Below are positions 8,503 to 18,284 of a stretch of 64,000 bases of DNA, one piece after another. The notes under the pieces were generated by a model that saw only the letters and a program-made list of their open reading frames with translations, did no database searches and was not told the origin of the DNA. Each line of letters begins with the position of its first letter. The stretch's first letter is position 1. The stretch lies in assembly GCF_000389635.1 (NCBI RefSeq), contig NC_021182.1:4926708-4990707 (forward strand). Reading direction: 5' to 3'. The position numbers and the translations under genes are program-made. Source of the stretch: Clostridium pasteurianum BC1 (lineage in GTDB: Bacteria; Bacillota; Clostridia; Clostridiales; Clostridiaceae).

Positions 8503-8994
8503 TTATTTTATACCTCCTATATTGGGGCTTACTTAAATTGGTAAACTGTTTTCATAATATATTATTCATTAATGTTCAATTACATTCATGCTATATATAA
8601 AAACTACCCGAAACATAGGTTGGTACTTTAACCAAAAAAAATAAAATATAAACTGCATTCGCCAAGTCTTACTTCCGGAGTTGTGTAGAAAAGAAATATT
8701 TTAATTGGTAATCGCTACTTTATGCAAACTGCAGGAAATAGCCATTAAGTACGCTTTATATTACAATGTTGAATTAACACTTCAATTATCTAATACATAA
8801 ATAGTATAATAAATTTTATGTATTATCAACTAATATTTGGAATACTATGTAAATATATCTATTATGTTTATAGAATAGTAAGAGAGTATTGCCTTTAAGT
8901 GTAAAAGTACTAAATACTAATAATACTATAATAAAATATATAATAAAAATACAAGGGTTACAAGTTATTATAACTTGTAACCCTTGTATTTTAC
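8503..8994. other. Gene-free stretch with a strong terminator
   Basis: No coding sequence is supported. At 8950-8988 a perfect 17-bp stem (TACAAGGGTTACAAGTTA and complement) is followed on the minus strand by a T-run. It stands just after the tRNA-Thr 3' fragment at 8995-9041, in the place of a tRNA terminator. Confidence 0.6.
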
Positions 8995-9041
8995 TGGTGC
9001 TCCTGACAAGATTTGAACTTGCGACCTACTGATTACGAATC
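8995..9041 (-). repeat. tRNA-Thr 3'-half fragment, putative attachment-site copy 3
   Basis: These 47 bp match the tRNA-Thr(CGU) gene at 22416-22491 from the encoded CCA through the anticodon loop, with one mismatch in the acceptor stem. The match stops abruptly inside the anticodon stem. That is the hallmark of an att site made by tRNA 3'-end integration. Confidence 0.75.
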
Positions 9042-9166
9042 CTAGAAAGTAGTTTTTACTGGATTATTTATAGTTATATATTGTTATATTCTATAAGCAC
9101 TTACACTCATTAACGTTATATCTGGTATCATGAAATTATATTATTATAACTAGATAAATTCGACAT

Positions 9167-9236
9167 AAAGAAACTCCTCCTTGTAATAATTTGGTGTTTA
9201 GCCTTTCTGAATTATTGCCAAGAAGGAGTACTCTTT
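9167..9236. repeat. Long imperfect hairpin
   Basis: ACTCCTCCTTG...ATAATT pairs with AATTATT...CAAGAAGGAGT across about 70 bp. It lies between the tRNA fragment and the binding-protein gene. It could be the terminator of the ABC operon displaced downstream or the end of a lost insertion sequence. No gene is seen in 9042-9298. Confidence 0.4.
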
Positions 9237-9298
9237 ATTGGGTTTACACAATTTTTTCTACAGAACCTAAATACAAAATTTGTATTATTTATTTTTAT

Positions 9299-10150
9299 TT
9301 ATTTTGTTTTTCCACCTTCGACTACAATTTGATCAGCAGTAAAATCTGCTGGGAAACTTGACTTTAATGTATTATCAAAATCTTTATGGAAGAATTGTTC
9401 ATCGTTTAATTTACCTTTAATTAAACCATTTACATAGTCTAATAATTCTTTATTTCCCTTTTTAACAGCACCAGCTATATAATCTTTATTGCCTAATTCT
9501 TTTATACCAACTACATAACCTGGATTCTTTTTTGCCCATGAAAGTAGTAATGTATTATCTTGTGCAAAAGCACTTGCTCTACCAGAAACTAAAGCTTGAT
9601 AACCATCAGTAATTGCATCTATCTTTAACAATTTTACATCTGGGGAATTTTTAGAAAAATATCCATCTGCTGTGGTTCCTGTATTAACAGCTAATGTTTT
9701 ACCCTTTAAATCATCTACAGAATTTATAGGTGCTTTTTCACTAGAAACCACACCTATAGAAACTTTTTCATAAGGTAATGTAAAATCTACACTTTTAGCT
9801 CTATCATCTGTAACTGTAAAATCTGCAAGCATTAAGTCTACTTTACCTGTTTGCAAATAAGGTATTCTGTTAGCTGGGTTCATAACTACCCAAGTGATTT
9901 TATTTTCATCGCCAATCAATTCCTTTGCAATTCTTTTACCAAGTTCTACATCATAGCCTTTAAAACTTCCATCAGCGTCTTGATAGCAGAAAGGTGCATC
10001 ATCTGAAAAAATACCTATTTTTATTGTACCTGCATTCTTAATTGCCTCTAATGAACCAGGTGCAGCATTTATTTTTTTGCTTGGATTTGAAGAACAACCT
10101 GTTAGTCCTACTAACAATACAAGACAAATTGTCATTAAAATTTTTTTCAT
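9299..10150 (-). CDS. Amino-acid ABC transporter substrate-binding lipoprotein (likely cysteine/cystine)
   Basis: 283 residues. The signal peptide ends in a lipobox (LVGLTGCSS), giving a lipid-anchored family 3 solute-binding protein (SBP_bac_3). TIKIGIFSDDAPFCYQD and GYDVELGKRIAKEL are family hallmarks. It is last of a four-gene leftward operon (two permeases, ATPase, binding protein). The substrate is inferred from the operon's T-box leader, whose specifier reads TGC (Cys). Glutamine-type substrates remain possible by family alone. Confidence 0.85.
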   Translation of the reverse strand: MKKILMTICLVLLVGLTGCSSNPSKKINAAPGSLEAIKNAGTIKIGIFSDDAPFCYQDADGSFKGYDVELGKRIAKELIGDENKITWVVMNPANRIPYLQTGKVDLMLADFTVTDDRAKSVDFTLPYEKVSIGVVSSEKAPINSVDDLKGKTLAVNTGTTADGYFSKNSPDVKLLKIDAITDGYQALVSGRASAFAQDNTLLLSWAKKNPGYVVGIKELGNKDYIAGAVKKGNKELLDYVNGLIKGKLNDEQFFHKDFDNTLKSSFPADFTADQIVVEGGKTK

Positions 10151-10209
10151 TTTATTCTCTCCTCAATTATAAATTTTATATAAAATATTAAAAATATTTT
10201 ATTACATTA

Positions 10210-10956
10210 TTACAGTAAATAGTCATCAGATAAATTTAAAAATCTTCTTGCTTCAACAGTACTTGGAGAATGAAAGAATTTATCTGGTGTATTCATTTCT
10301 ATAATTTTTCCATTTTCCATAAATATTATTTTATCAGCTACTTTTTCTGCAAATGCCATTTCATGTGTAACCACAAGCATAGTAAGCCCTTGCTTTCTTA
10401 GTCCTTTAATTACATCTAAAACTTCTCTTACCATTTCTGGATCTAATGCAGCAGTAACCTCATCAAACAATATTATTTCAGGATTCATGCAAAGAGCCCT
10501 GCAAATAGCTATTCTTTGTTTTTGTCCACCAGATAGTTCTCTAGGATAAGCTAATTTTTTTTCTAATAAACCTACTCTTTCTAAAAGTTTTAAAGCCTCT
10601 TCTGTAGCATCCTCTTTACTTCTTTTTTCTACCTTCATAGGACCTAAAATAATATTATTTAAAACATTCATATGTGGAAAAAGATCATAGCTTTGAAATA
10701 CCATTCCTATTTTTTTTCTTATTTCGCTCCAATGTTTATATTTAGCATTAGGTTTTGTAATTAAGGTTTCATTTAAATATATTTCTCCACCATCAATTTG
10801 TTCTAATCCATTAATACATCTCAAAAGTGTTGATTTCCCACAACCAGAACGACCTAATATAGCAATTACTTCGCCTTTTTCTACATCATAACTAAAATCA
10901 TTAAGCACAGTATTCTCTTTAAACGATTTTTTTAGATTTTTTACTCTTAACAGCAT
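10210..10956 (-). CDS. Amino-acid ABC transporter ATP-binding protein
   Basis: 248 residues of the GlnQ/TcyC type. Walker A is GRSGCGKSTLLR, the signature is LSGGQKQR, Walker B is IILFDEVTAALD, and the switch His is in VVTHEM. It follows the permeases by 28 bp and precedes the binding-protein gene. It powers import across the cytoplasmic membrane. Confidence 0.9.
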   Translation of the reverse strand: MLLRVKNLKKSFKENTVLNDFSYDVEKGEVIAILGRSGCGKSTLLRCINGLEQIDGGEIYLNETLITKPNAKYKHWSEIRKKIGMVFQSYDLFPHMNVLNNIILGPMKVEKRSKEDATEEALKLLERVGLLEKKLAYPRELSGGQKQRIAICRALCMNPEIILFDEVTAALDPEMVREVLDVIKGLRKQGLTMLVVTHEMAFAEKVADKIIFMENGKIIEMNTPDKFFHSPSTVEARRFLNLSDDYLL

Positions 10957-10984
10957 ATCTTTTCCCCTTATGTAAAAATTCTTT

Positions 10985-11665
10985 TTATAATATTGAAACT
11001 TTTTTCTCTAAATATTTTGAAAATAATGCTAAAGGATAACAAATAATAAAGTAAATAATTAGTAGGAAAAAGTACATAGTTAAAGATATATAACTATTAG
11101 GATTGTTGTTATATACCACCTGTATAATGTTTTGAGAAACTTTTAATACCTCTGGAACACCTATTAAAAAAACTAAGGTAGTAGTTTTTATAAGACGAGT
11201 TGCCAAATTAACTATAGATGGTGTAATTCTTATTATTATTTGTGGCAAAAGTATATATAAATACATTTGCATTTTTGTAAATCCTAAAGCAACACTTGAT
11301 TCAAACTGACTTATCGGTAAACTTTTTATATAACTTCTTACTAAATCACCTATTTCAAATGTACCCCACAATGTGAAAACTACAATTGATACAACTATAT
11401 TATCAGTTTGTACATTAAAAATATAAGACACGCCGAAAAAGAATACAAACAACCAAATTATAGGGTGAATTAATCTAAATGCTTCTAATAATATTCTTAA
11501 TACAACATTAATTATTTTATTTTTAGAAGTCATAATTACACCAATTATAAATCCTAAAAAAATAGATAGTATTAAAGCAATAATACATATTTTTATAGTT
11601 AAGACAAAACCACCTATTATCCTTGGAAAAGCTTTTATTATATAATCAATGCCCAAATTCTGCAA
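10985..11665 (-). CDS. Amino-acid ABC transporter permease 2
   Basis: 226 residues with about five membrane segments. It carries the His/Glu/Met-type permease domain; the EAA-like loop is in SSVALGFTKMQMYLYILLPQ. Its start overlaps the end of the other permease gene by about 20 bp, so the two are translationally coupled and probably form a heterodimer. Confidence 0.85.
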   Translation of the reverse strand: MQNLGIDYIIKAFPRIIGGFVLTIKICIIALILSIFLGFIIGVIMTSKNKIINVVLRILLEAFRLIHPIIWLFVFFFGVSYIFNVQTDNIVVSIVVFTLWGTFEIGDLVRSYIKSLPISQFESSVALGFTKMQMYLYILLPQIIIRITPSIVNLATRLIKTTTLVFLIGVPEVLKVSQNIIQVVYNNNPNSYISLTMYFFLLIIYFIICYPLALFSKYLEKKVSIL

Positions 11666-12308
11666 AGCGCACCTTCCTTTCTACTATAGAAAACACATAA
11701 GACATTGGTATTAAAATAACTAAATAAGAAATAATCATCATTATAATAACAGGAATAATCAAGTCTGAGCGTAAACTTATAATAGCAAAAGCTTGATAAA
11801 CTATTTCTGGCAGCAAAATTATTTTCATAGCAGAAACTTCTTTAGTTAAAAATATAGCATTGTTGTTTATAGCAGCAATGGAAATGGAAATTGATTGAGG
11901 CAAAATAAGATATCTTATAGTATCAAATTTTGATAACCCTATTGCCATTGCAAGTTCTTTTTGATTTTTTGAAATTGCTTTTATACCAGAATAAATAGCT
12001 TCACACATGTATGCACCTCCTAAGAGAGAAAGCACTATTACAGAACAAACAAAACTATCTAACCGCACAAATATTTTAGGTAACCCGAAAAAAATAAAGT
12101 AAGCTTGTATTAATGAAGGTGTATTCCTAAAAAATTCAACATAAATGTAGATAATAGTTTTTAATACAGGTATTTTATAAAATAAAGCTATGCTACATAT
12201 TAATCCTATAATAAAAGCTATTATAATAGATAAAAATGCCACCTCTATTGTTACCAGTGAAGCTTTTACAAATATACTAACTAAATCAAAAATATTGTTT
12301 ATCTCCAT
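11646..12308 (-). CDS. Amino-acid ABC transporter permease 1
   Basis: 220 residues, about five membrane segments, with the EAA-like loop KELAMAIGLSKFDTIRYLILPQ. It is the first gene after the T-box leader. The SD is AGGAGG a few bases before ATG at 12308. Confidence 0.85.
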   Translation of the reverse strand: MEINNIFDLVSIFVKASLVTIEVAFLSIIIAFIIGLICSIALFYKIPVLKTIIYIYVEFFRNTPSLIQAYFIFFGLPKIFVRLDSFVCSVIVLSLLGGAYMCEAIYSGIKAISKNQKELAMAIGLSKFDTIRYLILPQSISISIAAINNNAIFLTKEVSAMKIILLPEIVYQAFAIISLRSDLIIPVIIMMIISYLVILIPMSYVFSIVERKVRFAEFGH

Positions 12309-12352
12309 ATAACCTCCTAAATAACATATTCATAACTCCTCAGTTTTGAAAT

Positions 12353-12672
12353 AAAAAAACTCCTGCCTCTAATACAGAGGCAGAAGTAAACTTCCACTGT
12401 TCCACTCTATTTATCATTCTTAATTTAATATAAGTATGTTTGACACATAAATGTCTCAACGCTATAACAGGCGTACCTGATGAATTCTACTCTTAGTTTC
12501 CTATGCATGGCCATAAGACTATTTCGAATTCAATACTCAAAGATGCAATTCACTTATTTCCTCCTTAGTTTTCTTACACCATATGAAAACCTCTCTTCAC
12601 GTCACCAATAAGTTACTCTTCTCGTCATCGTATTTGATAATCTATATATAGTATTACTATTTGTATAGTATG
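12353..12672 (-). promoter_or_regulatory. T-box leader, cysteine specifier
   Basis: The minus strand shows T-box features in order. First is a Stem I region with AGAGTAA and AAGAGAGG. The specifier loop GAAT-TGC-A (specifier 12545-12547) precedes TCTTTGAGT. The T-box motif is AGAGTGGAACAGTGG (12394-12408), and a terminator with stem CTGCCTCT/AGAGGCAG and a seven-T run follows (12353-12386). By alignment to the known glyQS layout the codon is TGC, cysteine. The T-box TGGA pairs with a U discriminator base, which tRNA-Cys has. Uncharged tRNA-Cys would allow read-through into the importer. Confidence 0.8.
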
Positions 12673-12678
12673 TTTTAT

Positions 12679-12707
12679 ATTGTAATTAAAAATTTTAACT
12701 TTGTCAA
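12679..12707 (-). promoter_or_regulatory. Promoter of the T-box/ABC operon
   Basis: TTGACA (12702-12707), 17-bp spacer, TACAAT (12679-12684) on the minus strand, which places the start just before the T-box leader. Confidence 0.65.
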
Positions 12708-12805
12708 CTATATTTTGTAAATTTAAATCATCACCACCCGTAAAACCTGTGGTATTCTAAATACAATTAAAAACCTCGTAATCTATTGATATTACATGGT
12801 TTATC

Positions 12806-12858
12806 TATGGTGCTCCCGACAAGATTTGAACTTGCGACCTACTGATTACGAATCAGTT
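12806..12858 (-). repeat. tRNA-Thr 3'-half fragment, putative attachment-site copy 2
   Basis: These 53 bp are essentially identical to the 3' part of the intact tRNA-Thr gene at 22416-22491, from just past CCA to CAGTT in the anticodon stem. A terminator-like hairpin (AAACC...GGTTTTT, about 12769-12800) follows on the minus strand, as behind a tRNA. The gap 12859-13119 has no gene, but has three spaced CCCGTCA/CCCGTGA words near 12984-13012. Confidence 0.85.
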
Positions 12859-13119
12859 AACATTAATTTTTATGTGTTTTAATAAATTTATTTCAATGCC
12901 ATAAACCCTTTGTTTATATCGGTTTATAACCTATAACTTTTCATCCATTATTAATCAATCAAAACTAAATAATTGTGTTTTCCCGTCACAATACCCGTCA
13001 TTTTACCCGTGAAATTTTATTATTAACATATATTATTTTTGCTTAATACAAACTTCTTAGAACCGGGTACAGCCGACATACATGTAAAAATAGGCCACAT
13101 TATGGATTATATGCTTCTC

Positions 13120-14313
13120 TTAAGAAACTTCGGAAGAAACCTCATTCCTATCATCACTCTTCATATTTTTATCAACCTTAAACATGGAAAGCATTAAAAG
13201 AATAAGGAAAACTAATCCTGATATTATAATAATGTAAGCCATACTTGAAAAATCAGCTTTAGAATTATAATACATTATATCTCTAAATATTTCAGATGAA
13301 AAACGGTAAGGTGACCAACTATACACAGCATATTTAGTAAAATTATTTAAGAATTGAACTGGTAGATTTACAGCAGGCATGCCGAACAGCCATATTAATA
13401 TAAGTATAAGCCATCCCTTCATTCCAACCCAGTTTAGAACAGTACTTTGTAAAAGATAAAATGAAAGTCCCACAATAAATGCAAATTCGAAAAGAGACCA
13501 GTAGTTATATACAGTTAGTTCCATAATATTTCCAACTATAAACAAATCTATAAAGCTAAAAAGCACAGAAACTATGATGCCTGAAAGCACTTGAAAGAGA
13601 ACAGCTTCCTTTCTATTTTCAATTTTTCTTGCTCCTCTCCAAATCATCAACATACTAATTAAGCTGCCCATCCACAAAAATACGGAAAGCATCATTGGAA
13701 TACTGCCAGAGCCACCGTCTCCGATAGTATGAGCCTTCACATTTTCTACAGTAAAAGGTGTTTGTAAATTTTTTGTCATATTGGTTGGTATTGCACTGCC
13801 CTTCTGCGTTGCCATACTTAACATCTGAGTTTGAATCCCACTCTGCATCTTTGCAGTCACTGCATTCAGTATATTTTGAGCTGCCAATACGCCTGAATAA
13901 TTCATTCCTTCATTAACATAAGTCTTTATAACTGGAACCGAATTGCTTCCGGATATATGGGCCATTAGTGAGGATGTAAAATCACTTGGAATTACGATAT
14001 AAGCATATATATCTTTGTTGTTTGCTGCATTCACAGCGGAATCTTTATTGTCATAAACTTTCCATTCTACTGCGTCAGAACCACTCCCGTCTATCTCATC
14101 AACAAAACTCTTACCAATATTGCTTTCCTGTGGATGGCTGATGTCTTTATCGAGGGATACTATTCCTATGGGAAGATTCTTAGGATTCATTTTCACAGAA
14201 GGCCAGAAATTACCAAAGGTTAAAATCAGTATAATTGCCAGAGCACCTCCGAAAGCGATAATTATATTCATCAGAAACTTAGATAATTTGTTGTTACTTG
14301 AGTTTTTAGACAT
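13120..14313 (-). CDS. YhgE/Pip-like membrane protein (DUF3533 type)
   Basis: About 397 residues from the ATG at 14313, which has GGTGG eight bases upstream; an upstream ATG at 14442 lacks an SD. One N-terminal membrane helix (MNIIIAFGGALAIILIL) is followed by a large extracytoplasmic region (GNFWPSVKMNPKNLPIGIVSLD) and about five C-terminal helices. This is the layout of the phage-infection-protein/ABC-2-like family. Its function in clostridia is unsettled; an export or envelope role is possible. It lies at the inner edge of the tRNA-Thr-bounded segment. Confidence 0.65.
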   Translation of the reverse strand: MSKNSSNNKLSKFLMNIIIAFGGALAIILILTFGNFWPSVKMNPKNLPIGIVSLDKDISHPQESNIGKSFVDEIDGSGSDAVEWKVYDNKDSAVNAANNKDIYAYIVIPSDFTSSLMAHISGSNSVPVIKTYVNEGMNYSGVLAAQNILNAVTAKMQSGIQTQMLSMATQKGSAIPTNMTKNLQTPFTVENVKAHTIGDGGSGSIPMMLSVFLWMGSLISMLMIWRGARKIENRKEAVLFQVLSGIIVSVLFSFIDLFIVGNIMELTVYNYWSLFEFAFIVGLSFYLLQSTVLNWVGMKGWLILILIWLFGMPAVNLPVQFLNNFTKYAVYSWSPYRFSSEIFRDIMYYNSKADFSSMAYIIIISGLVFLILLMLSMFKVDKNMKSDDRNEVSSEVS

Positions 14314-14652
14314 TAAAATACCACCTTTATAAAATTTATTAATTATATGAAATAATATTATTTTTATATTTCCAATTCCACAGAATTGTGATTGTGCAGA
14401 GTTAACACTTTCAAGACTTTCCAATCCTACCAAATACGCCATTTACTACTTAATGAATAGTATAGTATGATTTTTTTATACATAATTAGTAAATAATTAT
14501 AAAATATTTTATAATAAAAAAGTGATAAAAATAGATTTAAAAAGTATATTAGGATTGTTATTTGCAACAGTCATATTACAATGGATTGAATTAAAATAGA
14601 AACTTGGAAGTTAAAGTTAGGCTAATATTACAAATTTTTATTATTGAGAAAA

Positions 14653-15120
14653 TTATTTATCGGTTAATGTCTCTATTAGCCAAGAGGATGTCTCGTCTGA
14701 TAGTATTTCAGGGCTGTGTGTCTCTAGTGTACAAAGTCTCAATCGGCGCCCATCAGGATCCTCGAACACAACTAGCCAGCTTATGAGTGCAGTGAGAATC
14801 GATGAATGCTCGATATCAACTGTATCAAAATGTTCAATCCAACTCTCCAATGCAGTTCTATCTTTTACAGCTATCGTTATTGGATCCAATCCACAATCTT
14901 TCTTGGCACGACTTGGGTTAAGTCTGAGCTCTAGTAATGTACCTAAGCCTGGTATTTCCAAAATTATAGCGTAGAGCGAACCATCACTATGGCGATGATC
15001 ATAAGCTGTGATGCGTCGTGCGCCTATAGCCCTCTCATAAAATGATTGACTATTCTCAAGGTCTGAGACAGTAAATTTCAAGTGATGAATTCCTTGGAGT
15101 TGCATGCTCTCTTCAATCAT
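14653..15120 (-). CDS. VOC-family (glyoxalase/dioxygenase fold) protein
   Basis: 155 residues from ATG 15120, which has AAGGAG at a good distance. It has one vicinal-oxygen-chelate module: GIHHLKFTVSDLENSQSFYE at the start, a mid-strand TLLELRL, and FEDPDGRRLRLC near the end. His and Glu at these places are the usual metal ligands. The codon use is visibly GC-richer than its neighbours, which suggests recent transfer. The substrate is unknown; fosfomycin/bleomycin-type resistance and lyase functions share the fold. The gap 14314-14652 holds no supported gene. Confidence 0.7.
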   Translation of the reverse strand: MIEESMQLQGIHHLKFTVSDLENSQSFYERAIGARRITAYDHRHSDGSLYAIILEIPGLGTLLELRLNPSRAKKDCGLDPITIAVKDRTALESWIEHFDTVDIEHSSILTALISWLVVFEDPDGRRLRLCTLETHSPEILSDETSSWLIETLTDK

Positions 15121-15297
15121 AGCTTTCTTCTCCTTTTTAATCATAGTCGGTTTTACATTTTCACAAAGCGAAAATTTAAATATATTACATATTTAAATGC
15201 AATTACCCGCTGTAAGTAATGTACCGTAAAATAAGAAAAGTATAGATATATGGAAATCATTTGATGTCTATAATTTCTTATTTTACAGATTTATTGC

Positions 15298-16056
15298 TCA
15301 TTTTAATTTAATCAATCCACTTTTAACAAGTGTTGACTTTAAAGGTCTTATCTTCATTAAAAGTTTTATTAAAAGAGGAAATTGTAGAATATTTAATTCA
15401 GCATACTTTTTGCTTTTTTTACTGATTGTGCCTCTTGTAGCTAAATCTCTTCCAGCTTCACGAAACGCATTAAGTATTATAGCTTTTTTAGGAATTGATT
15501 TTTCATCCATATTTCTTAATAAAAAGCTAGACTTTCTTACAAGGACACCAACCATTGGTGCATCCATAAATTTAGAAAAAGTTTTAAAATAATATACTAA
15601 GCTTTTTGATGCTTCATTTTCAATGTTTCCACAACTAGTCAATAAAACAAAAGGTTTCGAGCAAATATTGGCATTTATGTGATGAAAAAATATTCCCTTT
15701 TTAGATACAGTAACCTTGCTTATATCCCCTGTAGAGTTAAACCTATCAATAAAGTTTTTCATTAATCCCGACATATTGAAAACATGAATAGGTGTAGCAT
15801 ATATAATAATATCTGACTTAGACATCTTCTCCAAAATACCTTTCATGTCATCTTTATCTTCATAAATACACTTCAAGTAACTTTTTTCTGTGTGGCACAA
15901 TTCACAACCTAAACATTGATTAATTTTATATTTATTAAGAACTATTGTTTCAAATTCAGATCCTGCATCAATAACTCCACTTCTAATTTGATTGATTAAA
16001 AACTGAGTAAATCCTTTTTCTCCTCTATGACTTGCATTTATTGCTAACATTTTCAT
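15298..16056 (-). CDS. Flavodoxin-fold NAD(P)H-dependent oxidoreductase, iron-sulfur flavoprotein type
   Basis: 252 residues. The FMN loop is NASHRGEKGFTQFL, a cysteine cluster QCLGCELCHTEKSYLKC follows, and the second loop is ATPIHVFNMSGLMKNFIDR. It is longer at the C-terminus than simple flavin reductases. It is divergent from a MarR-family gene, whose product probably controls it. Confidence 0.7.
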   Translation of the reverse strand: MKMLAINASHRGEKGFTQFLINQIRSGVIDAGSEFETIVLNKYKINQCLGCELCHTEKSYLKCIYEDKDDMKGILEKMSKSDIIIYATPIHVFNMSGLMKNFIDRFNSTGDISKVTVSKKGIFFHHINANICSKPFVLLTSCGNIENEASKSLVYYFKTFSKFMDAPMVGVLVRKSSFLLRNMDEKSIPKKAIILNAFREAGRDLATRGTISKKSKKYAELNILQFPLLIKLLMKIRPLKSTLVKSGLIKLK

Positions 16057-16246
16057 AATTTTATCATTCCTTTCGTTTATTTAAGAATCTTTACTAAAAC
16101 AAATTATTATATTTGCAGCTAATAAACATATAGTAAGGCACCTAACTAAATGATCAAAAAAATATAGACAAAAACAAATTATTAATTTATTATAATAATA
16201 AGGCGGCTAATTAATTTTGTCAATATATTTTTTTGTGGAGGATATT

Positions 16247-16756
16247 ATGGGAAACTTTAATTTCGATTTAAAAGATATACCAAAAAAAGAAGATTTACTA
16301 AAGTACTCTAATAAAAATAAACCTTTAAATATAAATGCTATTCAGGCATGTTTATATTTAATTAGAACTACAGATGAAATTTTAAAGATAGTTGATAGTC
16401 AATTTCAAAAATATGGGGTATCTGATGGCAAATTTTCTGTACTTATGACTTTGTACAACAAGGATAATCATCAATTAATACCATCTGAATTAAGCAACGA
16501 ATTAAATGTTACAAGAGCAACAATTAGTGGACTTTTAGATGGTCTAGAAAAAGATATGCTTGTAGAAAGATGTAAACATCCTTCTGATGGGAGAATGCTG
16601 ACAATTAAAATAACCGAAAAGGGCGTAAAACTTATGGATGAGCTTTGTCCAAAGCATTTCGCTTTATTAAGCAGACTACTAGGATCTTTGGACTGTGAAA
16701 GCTTAAATTCTTTTACAGATAATTTAAAACATATAAGAATTGGAATCAAAGAATAA
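16247..16756 (+). CDS. MarR-family transcriptional regulator
   Basis: 169 residues from the ATG at 16247 (SD GGAGG at 16237-16241). A winged HTH runs from LIPSELSNELNVTRATISGLLDGLEKDML to the wing RCKHPSDGRMLTIKITEKG. It is divergent from the flavoprotein gene. The spacer 16057-16246 has two copies of ACAAATTATTA (about 16100 and 16172) that could be binding sites. Confidence 0.85.
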   Translation: MGNFNFDLKDIPKKEDLLKYSNKNKPLNINAIQACLYLIRTTDEILKIVDSQFQKYGVSDGKFSVLMTLYNKDNHQLIPSELSNELNVTRATISGLLDGLEKDMLVERCKHPSDGRMLTIKITEKGVKLMDELCPKHFALLSRLLGSLDCESLNSFTDNLKHIRIGIKE

Positions 16757-16864
16757 TTTTTTTATTGTCTCACTAAAAAATATAAATATAAGACTATGTC
16801 AAGAAGTATACTTTTTGAAACAAATTTATAACTATTATATAACTATTACATAAGGAGCCATAAA

Positions 16865-17465
16865 ATGAGAAGTTTTTTTATGCAAGGGTTAGTAGTAAGG
16901 ATCAATCTTTAGATAGACAAATTGCGTCAGCTAAAGAGCTTGGAATAGAAAATGAATATATTTTTATTGAGAAAGCTAGTGGTAAAGACTTTAAAAGACC
17001 TGAATATCAATTAATGAAACGAATGTTTAGAGACGAAGATATTTTGTATATTAAGTCTCTGGATAGATTGGGAAGAAATAAACAAATGATCTTAGATGAA
17101 TGGTGAGAGCTTATAAAAACTAAAAAATAAATATAGTAGTTTTAGATATGCCTTTGTTAGATACAAGAAAGTATAAGGACATGAACGGATTAGAAAATTT
17201 AATTTCTGATTTAATTTTACAACTTCTAAGTTATATGGCAGAAGATGAGCGTAAAAGAATAAAAGAAAGACAGGAAGAAGGTATTAAAACTGCTATTAAA
17301 AAAGGTATTAAGTTTGGTAGAAGAAAAACCCCAATAGATGAAAATTTTAAAAATGTTTATACTCAGTGGAAACAAGGTGAAATAACTGCAGTAAAAGCTA
17401 TGGAGCTTGTTTCTATGAAAAGTAATACTTTTTATAGAAGAGTTAAAGAATATGAATCAAATTAA
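16865..17465 (+). pseudogene. Serine recombinase/resolvase, inactivated
   Basis: Translated fragments YARVSSKDQSLDRQIASA, RPEYQLMKRMF, IKSLDRLGRNK and LSYMAEDERKRIKERQEEG are those of a Tn3-type resolvase. The catalytic Ser (VSS) is present. The gene is broken by a frameshift in the T-run at about 16872, a TGA at 17103-17105 after ILDEW, and further stops near 17128-17137. The last 105 codons remain open, with an HTH tail (VKAMELVSMKSNTFYRRVKEY). It is a mobile-element remnant in the accessory segment. Confidence 0.8.
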
Positions 17466-17469
17466 TCAA

Positions 17470-17715
17470 CTAATAAAACTGGTAATAATATTAAAAAATA
17501 CCATGAAGTTGCCGGTTTTTACACTTATTTCGGTGTCTACCCAATTAAAAAGAAAACCATCTTTGACCTATATCAGGAGAAGAAAAACTCTATTAAAGAT
17601 ATATGCAGCATGTTTGATATTACCAAGCCAACGCTATATAAAGTAATAGAAGAATTTAGCAATAACAGCAATGTTGAGAATATCTATAAAAAGCAACTAT
17701 TTTATGGAATATGAT
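17470..17715 (+). pseudogene. Remnant of a second recombinase-like HTH protein
   Basis: Right after the dead resolvase one frame reads KKYHEVAGFYTYFG, DLYQEKKNSIKDICSMFDITK and PTLYKVIEEF, a resolvase-type C-terminal HTH. It has no start or catalytic domain. It may be part of the same decayed element. Confidence 0.45.
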
Positions 17716-17828
17716 AGTACAATCTATTTATTAGTTAAGCTAAACTTATAATTTTACACAAGGTATACATTCCTTGTAGGCAACCTGGAGAATGAATTAA
17801 AATGAATTAATGAGAAAGGAGTACATCA

Positions 17829-18284
17829 GTGGATATAATACTTGTAGAAGATGAGGAGAGTAATCTAGAAGTACAAATTAGGTACCCAGTTATGAATGCA
17901 CAAGTAGAGCAGCTTATACAGAGAATTAAAAGTGTGGATGTGAAAATAGTTGGAAGTGATAACGGAAAAAATATAGTCCTCAATATTTATGATATTTTTT
18001 ATATTGAAAGTATCGAACGAAAAACTTTTATTTATACAAAAGATCAGGTTTTTAGAAGTATCAAAAAACTATATCAGTTAATTGATGAATTGAAGGAATT
18101 CGGTTTTGTTCAAATAAATAAATCATGTATTTTGAATATTGATGTACTAGATAGTGTAACAACACTTTTTAATAGTCGGTTGAAAGCAACACTGATTAAT
18201 GGTGAAAATGTTATTATTACAAGAACCTATATTCCAGCAGTTAAAAAATTCTTGGATGGGGAGACTGAACATTATGAGGAGTAA
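17829..18284 (+). CDS. LytTR DNA-binding response protein
   Basis: 151 residues from GTG 17829 (SD AAGGAG at 17815-17820). The C-terminal LytTR domain (about residues 45-145) has IVLNIYDIFYIESIERKTFIYT and the closing FVQINKSCILNI. There is no receiver domain. It overlaps the following DUF3021 gene by 11 bp, the standard LytTR/DUF3021 pair in which the membrane protein modulates the regulator. Confidence 0.85.
   Translation: MDIILVEDEESNLEVQIRYPVMNAQVEQLIQRIKSVDVKIVGSDNGKNIVLNIYDIFYIESIERKTFIYTKDQVFRSIKKLYQLIDELKEFGFVQINKSCILNIDVLDSVTTLFNSRLKATLINGENVIITRTYIPAVKKFLDGETEHYEE

Noticed and set aside
12984..13012. Three CCCGTCA/CCCGTGA words near the middle tRNA scar as a possible recombinase-binding array
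   Set aside because: They are too few and unevenly spaced to separate from coding relics; noted only within the att feature.
14521..14599. 25-codon hydrophobic plus-strand ORF (GTG start) between the YhgE-like and VOC genes
   Set aside because: There is no SD and no recognisable family; it could equally be random sequence.
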